Of a DNA stretch of 64,000 nt, positions 57,857-64,000 are shown in pieces (the first letter of the stretch is position 1; every line of letters starts with the position of its first letter). This stretch comes from Candidatus Nitrososphaera evergladensis SR1 (lineage in GTDB: Archaea; Thermoproteota; Nitrososphaeria; Nitrososphaerales; Nitrososphaeraceae), in NCBI RefSeq assembly GCF_000730285.1, contig NZ_CP007174.1, positions 2,294,001-2,358,000 of the forward strand, in the 5' to 3' direction. The notes beneath the pieces were generated by a model that ran no database searches, was not told the origin of the DNA, and saw nothing but the letters and a program-made list of their open reading frames with translations. Both the position numbers and the translations under genes were made by a program.

Positions 57857-58789
57857 CTACTGAGTCATGTTCCCTTCCATGCTGCCCGTCATGTTGCCGG
57901 TCATGTTTCCAGATATCTCTGTCTCTTGATCATGATCGCTGCTTGACCCTTCTTCTTCCATCGGCAGGCTAAACGCATCCATAAGGTTCTGGTGTACCTT
58001 GCCGTGCACGATCACAGTCACTGCTTCAAGAGATGATTGGCCGTCAACGGCGTTCTTTAACTCGTCCAGCCCGGACCTTAGTTTGGCCATAGAGGCTTCA
58101 GAACCAGCTGGCGCAACTGCGCTTAGCTTGTAGTACATGCTTGACGCCTTTAGTGCAAGCCACCTGGCAGACTGGTACGCCGGCATGTTGACAACCTTGT
58201 CGTGCGCTCCTTCTTCCATCGCGCTGCTACTGCTACCAGTCATGTTCATGCTGCCGCTAGAATGATCGTGATCCCCTTCTTCCATTACGCCGTAGGCACC
58301 CTGGTACGATTCCAGAATTTCGTTTACCAGATCTGCAAATACCAGCGCGTTCACGGTCGAGTTGGTCAACTGGCTTTTATCAATCCTGGCAGCGACAGTC
58401 TCGCCAAGCAGGCCGTTGATGTCCTTTATCTGCTGGACGATTTCGGACCTCGGGCTGTTGCCTTCAACAGAGGTCTTTAGCTTTCCCAGAGCTGCAGGGA
58501 GGTCCGTTCCAAGCCTCTGGTTCCGCTCGGCTATTTCCTTGATGGTAGCCGCGCTCAGATGCTCGGCTGCATGCTCGGCGTGCTGCCTGGCAGAGTCGTG
58601 GTTGCCCACGTAGTTGCCGCCTACAAGCATGAGATGAATCTTTAGCGTGTCGACATTCGCAAGAAACGCGGCGCTTTCGTCGCCGGAGAAGTTGTGTGCA
58701 AACGCCCTCTGCTGTCCTGCAGATGCATAGGCCAGTCCGCCCACCATCATGGCCGCAAGCAAGAGTGCGGTGGTGCTTTTCCTTTCCAT
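57857..58789 (-). CDS. Exported helical protein with Met/His-rich segments
   Basis: A 310-residue secreted protein, paralogue of the one at 40329-41240. Signal peptide (1-31), then AHNFSGDESAAFLANVDTLK and a long helical domain (SARQHAEHAAEHLS, IVQQIKDINGLLGETVAARI). In place of the PEF tail it has Met/His-rich stretches: EEGDHDHSSGSMNMTGSSS in the middle, and SGNMTGNMTGSMEGNMTQ at the end. These could bind copper. In ammonia oxidisers copper capture outside the cell is essential, so a copper-buffer role is an inference. Confidence 0.75.
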   Translation of the reverse strand: MERKSTTALLLAAMMVGGLAYASAGQQRAFAHNFSGDESAAFLANVDTLKIHLMLVGGNYVGNHDSARQHAEHAAEHLSAATIKEIAERNQRLGTDLPAALGKLKTSVEGNSPRSEIVQQIKDINGLLGETVAARIDKSQLTNSTVNALVFADLVNEILESYQGAYGVMEEGDHDHSSGSMNMTGSSSSAMEEGAHDKVVNMPAYQSARWLALKASSMYYKLSAVAPAGSEASMAKLRSGLDELKNAVDGQSSLEAVTVIVHGKVHQNLMDAFSLPMEEEGSSSDHDQETEISGNMTGNMTGSMEGNMTQ

Positions 58790-58851
58790 AAATGTAGAAA
58801 TATACTATCCTTTAATTAGGGTTCTAGTACACCGGCCGAAGTAACTGTACT

Positions 58852-59421
58852 TTATATCTTGTTTTTAGAGTGCAAATAGACTGCGATGCCAGCGATCACG
58901 ACCGCGGCAGGCGTCACGTAGTATAGTAGCAGTTCATCAAGCGGGATGCCGGGCGGAAACGCCGTGACGTCAAAGCTTGCCGCAAGCGGCTGCGACGCGT
59001 ATTTCGCATCGCCGGGGATGCGGGTCTGCAAGGTCACTACATAGTCGCCTGGCGTGTCAAACCTGTAGCGGGTGGTAACGTCGCTTATCTCAGACAGGCG
59101 GTAAGGCTCCTGGTATATTGGGTTGCCCGTACGCTTGTCTGCAATTACCACCGATGTGTAGACGTTGTAGAGGTTGTTGCCGTCATTGGCAAGCACGCTA
59201 AAGTTGAGGGTAGAGTTGGTTCCAATTATGGGGCTTGAAGGGTACGGCTGGAACACTATCTGGTAGTTATCCACTTGCTTTGTGGCGCCAAAAAAGTGGG
59301 CGTACGCCGGGGCAAAAAAGAACACACCTGCAGAAAAGAGCGTGACGATTATTGCAAGGAAGCGCAGAGGCAGCAGCAACAGCATCAGTCTCTGTTTGTT
59401 TTGGCGCTTTGCATATTTCAA
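58852..59421 (-). CDS. Membrane-anchored YtkA/FixH-like exported protein
   Basis: A 189-residue protein. The signal helix (PLRFLAIIVTLFSAGVFFF) is followed by AYAHFFGATKQVDNYQIVFQ and a beta-sandwich (NSTLNFSVLANDGNNLYNVY, YRFDTPGDYVVTLQTRIPG), and a C-terminal membrane helix (LLLYYVTPAAVVIAGIAVYL). The layout is that of YtkA-like domains often found beside copper or cytochrome-oxidase genes. The first His after the cleavage site (AHFF) could be a metal ligand. Confidence 0.7.
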   Translation of the reverse strand: MKYAKRQNKQRLMLLLLPLRFLAIIVTLFSAGVFFFAPAYAHFFGATKQVDNYQIVFQPYPSSPIIGTNSTLNFSVLANDGNNLYNVYTSVVIADKRTGNPIYQEPYRLSEISDVTTRYRFDTPGDYVVTLQTRIPGDAKYASQPLAASFDVTAFPPGIPLDELLLYYVTPAAVVIAGIAVYLHSKNKI

Positions 59422-59586
59422 CTATGTTAGTACATCTGCCGGATGAACCACAATTGCTAATATCTGTGCAGGGCACAATTATTCTGCAGCGCCAGATCGC
59501 TGCGCACAGAAAAAATATGCATATACGCCTGTTCATTACACGGAGTGGGGAACTTGTTCTTCTCCTCCTCTTCCCCTTCCGTGTAG

Positions 59587-60114
59587 TCAAGCTTTTGACT
59601 TTCTTCTGCTTCGAATTATCACTATTGCGCCCGCGGCCGCTGCCCCTGCCGCTCCGATTCCGGGCGCCACGGTGTAGAGGTAAAAGTCGTTTGGCCCGGC
59701 CACGTTGAGTATGAACGTAAACGTCAGTGTCTGGCCGCTGTAGGCATTGTCCATGAGGTCGGCGTAAAGCACGTACTTGCCCGGCTCTGCAAAGGTGCGG
59801 TCGTACGCATAGTGGCCGTACGGAATCACTATTGGGCCGGCCGTTGCGACTTCAGCGCCATCCTTTACCAGCCTTATCTTTACCGGCACGTCCACCAGGT
59901 CGTCGCCGTTGACGCCGGAGATCCTCATCACCACCTTTGCAGGCACGCCGGATACAAGCTTGGCCGGCTCGGTGGCAACATCAAATTGATAGTTGCCTAT
60001 GCGTTGCTTGTACATGGCGTTCTTTAGCGGGTCGGCAAAAGCCGGCTTGGCAACTATCAACATAAAGACGGCTGCAAGGGCTATTGCACAGGCAAGCGAC
60101 TTTAGCAACAACAA
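59587..60114 (-). CDS. Membrane-anchored YtkA-like exported protein
   Basis: A 175-residue relative of the next gene downstream: signal peptide (1-27, ending AFADP), a single Ig-like YtkA domain (YQFDVATEPAKLVSGVPAKV, DDLVDVPVKIRLVKDGAEV, GKYVLYADLMDNAYSGQTL) and a C-terminal anchor (APGIGAAGAAAAGAIVIIRS) with basic tail. The start ATG is 9 bp after the stop of the winged-helix regulator upstream. Likely part of the same envelope operon. Confidence 0.72.
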   Translation of the reverse strand: MLLLKSLACAIALAAVFMLIVAKPAFADPLKNAMYKQRIGNYQFDVATEPAKLVSGVPAKVVMRISGVNGDDLVDVPVKIRLVKDGAEVATAGPIVIPYGHYAYDRTFAEPGKYVLYADLMDNAYSGQTLTFTFILNVAGPNDFYLYTVAPGIGAAGAAAAGAIVIIRSRRKSKA

Positions 60115-60122
60115 CAGCTATG

Positions 60123-60641
60123 CTAGAGCTCGTCCAACATTTCAACGTAATTGTCGACGACCTTGTCGGCAAAGGTCTGGCGGTACTTGGAAAGCACGTC
60201 GGCGATGAGCTCCTTGTTTGCAAGGCTGTACAGCTGGTACTCGCCATACCTGACGGACAGGATGCCGGCGTCCTTTAGCCGCTTTAGGTGCGCCGAAATG
60301 GTGGAAGGCGCCTTGCCCGTGTGCTCGACTATTTCTGCAAAAGTGCACATGTCCTGCGACAGCACAAACGACACTATCTCGCGTATTGGCTCGTGCCTGA
60401 TGTAGCCCAGCACCTGCGACTCGCTTTCCGGCACGTTGACCGGATAGTAGCGGGTGATTCGCGCCTGCTGCCTATCCACCCTTATCACGCTTGCCCTTTC
60501 AAGCGCCGACAGATGATATGTCAGCACGCCGTTTGCAAAGCCGGTAGACCGCAAGAGTTCCCGGTAGCGGATGCCCGGCTCACGCTCGATAAGCTTCAAG
60601 AGGAGGTCCTGGGCGCTGACGGTTTCAGATAGTTCTTCCAT
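60123..60641 (-). CDS. Two-domain winged-helix transcriptional regulator
   Basis: A 172-residue regulator with two helix-turn-helix units. The first spans about 10-60 (LKLIEREPGIRYRELLRSTG, FANGVLTYHLSALERASVIR), the second about 85-150 (DMCTFAEIVEHTGKAPSTIS, AHLKRLKDAGILSVRYGEYQ). The second domain looks like ArsR-type repressors but has no obvious Cys metal site apart from one Cys (MCTF). It is centred between the CopCD-like gene and the YtkA-like genes, all on one strand, so it probably controls this copper or envelope cluster. Confidence 0.85.
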   Translation of the reverse strand: MEELSETVSAQDLLLKLIEREPGIRYRELLRSTGFANGVLTYHLSALERASVIRVDRQQARITRYYPVNVPESESQVLGYIRHEPIREIVSFVLSQDMCTFAEIVEHTGKAPSTISAHLKRLKDAGILSVRYGEYQLYSLANKELIADVLSKYRQTFADKVVDNYVEMLDEL

Positions 60642-60644
60642 ATC

Positions 60645-61052
60645 CTATTTGTTCACCTTGAGCACTCCAAGCCCAAACAGGCTGAGCATTCCAAGCACGA
60701 TTATGTGCGGGAATTCTATATCAAGATTTGGCATGTTCAGGAAGAACAAGAGCCCCGCTGCCTGGAACAGGTAAAACACTTCAGATACCCCAAGCGCGAT
60801 GAACCCAAGCGTCATGTACAGTGTCCTTGCACCGCCAGCGCGCATGTACGCAGTCAGCGAGACGACGCTCAGAAACGTGGCTATCACGAGGCTTGCGATG
60901 TGCAGTATTATGTGGAAGAATATCGACGGGTGCAGGACGTGCGGGAGCACTAGAGGCGCAATGATGCCTACCACTATGGCTGCGGTGAGCCCAAATACCA
61001 GCGGCTTTGAAGCCGTCGCCTCCTGAACAGGCTGGTTGCTACCCGTCTGCAT
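60645..61052 (-). CDS. Four-helix membrane protein
   Basis: A 135-residue protein with four hydrophobic helices (PLVFGLTAAIVVGIIAPLVL, FFHIILHIASLVIATFLSVV, LYMTLGFIALGVSEVFYLF and IIVLGMLSLFGLGVLKV). The HIILHI pair of histidines in helix 2 could be haem or metal ligands. It precedes the regulator gene by 3 bp and follows the CopCD-like gene. Function unknown. Confidence 0.72.
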   Translation of the reverse strand: MQTGSNQPVQEATASKPLVFGLTAAIVVGIIAPLVLPHVLHPSIFFHIILHIASLVIATFLSVVSLTAYMRAGGARTLYMTLGFIALGVSEVFYLFQAAGLLFFLNMPNLDIEFPHIIVLGMLSLFGLGVLKVNK

Positions 61053-61106
61053 CCACCAATAAATTGGTGGTTCTGGCCTAATAAAGGGATTGGTACAAAA
61101 CCAGAA

Positions 61107-63023
61107 CTAGCTCAGGGCGGCAAGCGTCTTTTTCATCTGTATCCTGCTCTGCCTTGCATAGAATGCGCTCCCGCCGGCCACGGCTGCGGCAAGACCCATC
61201 GCAAGGGCCGCAAACGAGTCAAAGCTTGGCATAGGCATTTCTTTAGGGTTGTTATTGTTTTCCATTCCCGGCATCGTTGCCATTCCGGGCATCATTGTTG
61301 TCGTCGACCCGTTGCCAAGGTTTGCGACAAAGCTGTGGTTCAGGTCGTACGCGTTTATCCTCTGCGCTATAAAGTCTATCTTCCACTCGCCTGCCTGGCT
61401 CAAATAGCCTCCGGTGGCCGAATAAACACTGCCGTCGCCGGCTTTTTGCAGCGTGACTACCAGCGGCCCCACCCCGGCGTTCACGTTTGTAAACCGCAGC
61501 ACCACGCTTGCAATGTTTTGCGGAGGCTTGCCGTCTCCTTCCAAGAGCGTGGCTGTAAACGTGTTGACGCCCGGCTGGAAGGGCGATATCTCCAGCGCGA
61601 CATCCGTGCCGGCTATGTTCACTTGGTGCATAAAATGCTGGCCTGGCTGCTCCATGGCCGCCTGCATTGGAGGCGACGTTATCGTGAGAAACGACGCGGC
61701 AAGGAGCACGCCTATCCCGACAAGCGCCTCGGCCTTGATGGTCCGGCCAAAGCGCGCCGTGGCGGCATATTCTTGCTGGCGGCGGCCTGATCTTTTTGCA
61801 ATCACGACCAGTTCCCGGTGCAGCCTCAGCTGGTGGTATGCGCCAAGGAGGACCATGGGGAGGGCGGCTGCAAGCTTTATCGCAAGGCTCGTCCCGTACG
61901 GCGTGGAAAAGAGCGAGTCCAGCATGTGCAGGTGGACCCATGCCATGTAGATCCCAGTCACGCCGATGACCCCAAGCGACGCGGTGGCCACAAGCGAAAA
62001 GGTTGGAAGCGCAGTCGCAAGCTGGCGCGGAGACTGCCGCGTCGCCGGCGCAAACACGGCTGCCAGGTAGAACAGGCCCCCGACCCACGCAGACACTGCC
62101 ATAAAATGCGTCCAGTCAAGCGCGATCGCAAGCGCGGGCAGAAACGGCGCGGCAGAGTTGTGGCTCAGTATGCTGTTTGAGAACAGCGAGACCGCGCCTG
62201 CCGCAAGCGCGGCATACAATAGCAGCAGTTTGCTGCCATTTTTCTTCACCATGTAGGCAAAAATCGCGCCGGCCACTATTGCAGATGTTGCAAGCCGGAT
62301 TAGCCACACGGCGCCGGCAGGCGAGGTTGCAACAAGCGACTGTACGGCCTGCCCAAGTGGAGCGCCAGCTGCCACGGCAAGGTTGCCGGCCTGCAAGAGC
62401 ATGATTACGGTGGCAGACGCGGCCATGGCGCCTGCGCTTGCAAGCAGGATGATTGAAAACCTGCGAGACGGACGGCCTTCAAGCTTTTTCTGCAGGATCG
62501 CGTGTGCCATCGCCCCGCCGACTATTGCCGCCTGCGCCACCAGCAGAGGCCACTTGGCAAGCGCGTCTTCAGACGACGTGACGTACCGCGTCTCGCTTGG
62601 CGTCTGCTGCTGCGGCATTACCTCGTGGCCCACGCCAAAGACGTATGCGCCTTCCGTGATGTGCCCGTCGTCAAGTGACATCGTAAACCATGACACGGTG
62701 TAGATCCCGTCCTTGACCTTGTTCGTGTCGATTGTCACAGCGGCCTGCCTGCCGTTTTCGCCAATGACTGAAAAGTCGTTGTTGTCGACGCGCTGGTCCT
62801 GCGCGTCTGCGACTCGGATGTAGCTTACCTTTGGGTCCGGGCGCTCTGAAAAGGATATTGCAAGCTGTCGCGGAAGCTCGGACTTTTCATGGAACTGCGC
62901 GTTTGGCCCAATGGAATATTTCGCCGGCACCGCATGGCCAAACGCAGGCTCTACTGTAGGCAGCAGTAGCGCAAGAGCTGCCAGCGCAAAAATAACGAGG
63001 AAGGACAGGCGATGGCTCGACAT
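61107..63023 (-). CDS. CopC-CopD fusion, copper resistance/uptake membrane protein
   Basis: About 638 residues. The signal peptide (1-31) is followed by a CopC domain (PAFGHAVPAKYSIGPNAQF with the N-terminal His ligand, PDPKVSYIRV, MSLDDGHITEGAYVFGVG), then a CopD domain of eight or so helices (DWTHFMAVSAWVGGLFYLAA). A further external domain (DVALEISPFQPGVNTFTATL, YtkA-like) ends with the Met-rich MMPGMATMPGMENN and a last helix. The ATG at 63023 is chosen because the region to 63131 lacks a signal. This is the copper import or handling gene of the cluster. Confidence 0.9.
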   Translation of the reverse strand: MSSHRLSFLVIFALAALALLLPTVEPAFGHAVPAKYSIGPNAQFHEKSELPRQLAISFSERPDPKVSYIRVADAQDQRVDNNDFSVIGENGRQAAVTIDTNKVKDGIYTVSWFTMSLDDGHITEGAYVFGVGHEVMPQQQTPSETRYVTSSEDALAKWPLLVAQAAIVGGAMAHAILQKKLEGRPSRRFSIILLASAGAMAASATVIMLLQAGNLAVAAGAPLGQAVQSLVATSPAGAVWLIRLATSAIVAGAIFAYMVKKNGSKLLLLYAALAAGAVSLFSNSILSHNSAAPFLPALAIALDWTHFMAVSAWVGGLFYLAAVFAPATRQSPRQLATALPTFSLVATASLGVIGVTGIYMAWVHLHMLDSLFSTPYGTSLAIKLAAALPMVLLGAYHQLRLHRELVVIAKRSGRRQQEYAATARFGRTIKAEALVGIGVLLAASFLTITSPPMQAAMEQPGQHFMHQVNIAGTDVALEISPFQPGVNTFTATLLEGDGKPPQNIASVVLRFTNVNAGVGPLVVTLQKAGDGSVYSATGGYLSQAGEWKIDFIAQRINAYDLNHSFVANLGNGSTTTMMPGMATMPGMENNNNPKEMPMPSFDSFAALAMGLAAAVAGGSAFYARQSRIQMKKTLAALS

Positions 63024-63058
63024 GGCTCTTTTAGCACACGAAAAAAAGAGATGCGGCT

Positions 63059-63817
63059 TTACTTGCCCCGCCGCGCCACTGCCACTGCGCCTATCGCTAT
63101 GCCCACTATGCCAAGGCCGACTCCTGCCCACGCCATCATCATGTTGCCACCGTCATTGTTGCTTGATGTTGCTGTAGTCGGCGCCTTGACGGATGCCACG
63201 TCGCTCTGGAGCTGCGTTATGGCCTTGCTCACGTCGTTGTTCTGCATGTACGGCTCGGGGAACCCTGCGTCAGTGCGCTGCTCAAAGCAACCATAGCCCC
63301 CAGTTACTCCCTTTCTCACTACGCCTTCTGACACCGTGACAGTCGAGTTGTTTGACTGCGCGCCAGCCTCACCTGCAGGCGTGCACGAGAACGTGAGGTT
63401 GACCGGCGTGTTGTTTATCGTCCCAAAAATGTGGTACGTGTACGTCGTCGCAATGGTAGGGTAGAATGGCGCGCTGTACTGGCCCGGCGAATTGAACACG
63501 GGCTCTAGTGGCATCTCTTTCTTTTTGTCTCCCGCCCCTATCTCGACTTTTAGCGTCTGCTCAAGGCCGGTGACAGGAGTCGCCCCCGCCGCGCGAGAGT
63601 TCATCGGGTCGCTCGGGTCTGCGTTGAGGACGCGAAGGTCAACTCCAGTCTTGTCGTCAACAAACGCCGGCTCGTTGAGCGAGCCTATTACTATCAAGTA
63701 GTCCTTGCCGCCTATCGTATAGAGCTGGCGCTGGTGCGCAAAGGCCGGTGCCGTAAAAGCGCCTGCCAAGAGAAGCGCGACCGCTACTGTCCCAGCTATA
63801 ATTACTGCGAGTTTCAT
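63059..63817 (-). CDS. Exported membrane-anchored protein next to CopCD
   Basis: A 252-residue protein with signal peptide (1-27, APAFAHQ), a beta-rich domain (LYTIGGKDYLIVIGSLNEPA, DPSDPMNSRAAGATPVTGLE, GQYSAPFYPTIATTYTYHIF) and a C-terminal helix (AWAGVGLGIVGIAIGAVAVA) before RRGK. A central coiled-coil-like DVSKAITQLQSDVASV occurs before the anchor. The His directly after cleavage (AHQRQ) mirrors CopC and the YtkA-like neighbours, so N-terminal His copper binding is possible. 36 bp upstream of the CopCD-like gene. Confidence 0.72.
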   Translation of the reverse strand: MKLAVIIAGTVAVALLLAGAFTAPAFAHQRQLYTIGGKDYLIVIGSLNEPAFVDDKTGVDLRVLNADPSDPMNSRAAGATPVTGLEQTLKVEIGAGDKKKEMPLEPVFNSPGQYSAPFYPTIATTYTYHIFGTINNTPVNLTFSCTPAGEAGAQSNNSTVTVSEGVVRKGVTGGYGCFEQRTDAGFPEPYMQNNDVSKAITQLQSDVASVKAPTTATSSNNDGGNMMMAWAGVGLGIVGIAIGAVAVARRGK

Positions 63818-63900
63818 GGATGTATTGCGTGTTATAGAAAATTTAAGAAAAGTGGTACATCCGGCGAATGCACTATTATTTTAAAAAAGAAAAAAAGAAG

Positions 63901-64000
63901 TTAGTGCAGGTTTCTCATAGCCGTACGGACGTTGCGCTTCAAGTCCATCTCGCTCTTGGCGTACATCAGTGCGCTTATCACGATGCCGGCGGCTATTGCA
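63901..64000 (-). CDS. C-terminal end of a membrane protein (runs off window)
   Basis: The last 32 codons before a TAA on the minus strand: IAAGIVISALMYAK then SEMDLKRNVRTAMRNLH. It looks like a final helix with a basic cytosolic tail. The rest lies beyond the window edge. It could be another member of the exported-protein cluster. Confidence 0.55.
   Translation of the reverse strand, partial: AIAAGIVISALMYAKSEMDLKRNVRTAMRNLH

Overview
The window reads as chromosomal DNA of an ammonia-oxidising thaumarchaeon of the Nitrososphaera type. The evidence is archaeal-type genes (replication factor C large subunit, SecY, Cbf5, archaeal adenylate and cytidylate kinases, PurP, GatCAB with AspS), an acyl-CoA carboxylase of the 3-hydroxypropionate/4-hydroxybutyrate type, many secreted copper-associated proteins, and TATA boxes about 26 bp upstream of start codons (leaderless transcription). 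Genus level is an inference from gene content and base composition; no marker rRNA is present.

Layout. 1-1.3 kb: end of rfcL and two small genes. 1.3-6.7 kb: a small alpha/beta protein, an MDR reductase, and the divergent three-subunit acyl-CoA carboxylase operon. 6.7-12.2 kb (minus strand): a CFI-box membrane protein, a metallo-beta-lactamase-fold hydrolase, a peroxiredoxin, and a cysteine desulfurase-larE-larC operon for the nickel-pincer cofactor. 12.4-17.5 kb: small thaumarchaeal genes, an MFS transporter with a ChrB-domain protein, a secreted protein and an intron-containing tRNA-Ser(GGA). 17.5-25.9 kb (minus strand): mdh-larB, then the end of the spc ribosomal operon (L18, S5, L30, L15, secY, adkA, EMC3-like, cmk, cbf5). 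26-34.7 kb (plus strand): a YcaO-TfuA thioamidation pair, cobalamin adenosyltransferase, HD hydrolase, archaeal ornithine cyclodeaminase, SPFH protein, MsrB, a PadR regulator with a double palindromic operator, and four very small zinc-finger or YHS proteins. 34.7-39.3 kb (minus strand): gatB, gatA, gatC, aspS. 39.3-42.2 kb: secreted proteins and an AlaX-like editing protein.

42.3-51.3 kb is an accessory island in decay. It holds a broken cas1, a secreted-protein gene and an alcohol dehydrogenase gene each cut by one in-frame TAG, a frameshifted flavin/F420-binding oxidoreductase, a dehydrogenase stub, relic C-termini, and intact TolB-like, PEF-CTERM-like, alpha/beta-hydrolase and SDR genes. 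Imperfect direct repeats of about 57 bp lie at its two edges.

51.8-64 kb: a Rieske protein, a FilR1-like regulator, membrane proteins and purP, then a long minus-strand run of exported proteins (CFI-box, Met-rich, YtkA-like, CopC-CopD) with a two-domain winged-helix regulator. This run is plausibly a copper-handling or cell-envelope cluster.

Main leads: LarB, LarC and LarE without LarA; YcaO-TfuA in a presumably MCR-free organism; the repeat-bounded island with a dead cas1; and the Met-rich/CFI-box exported protein cluster.
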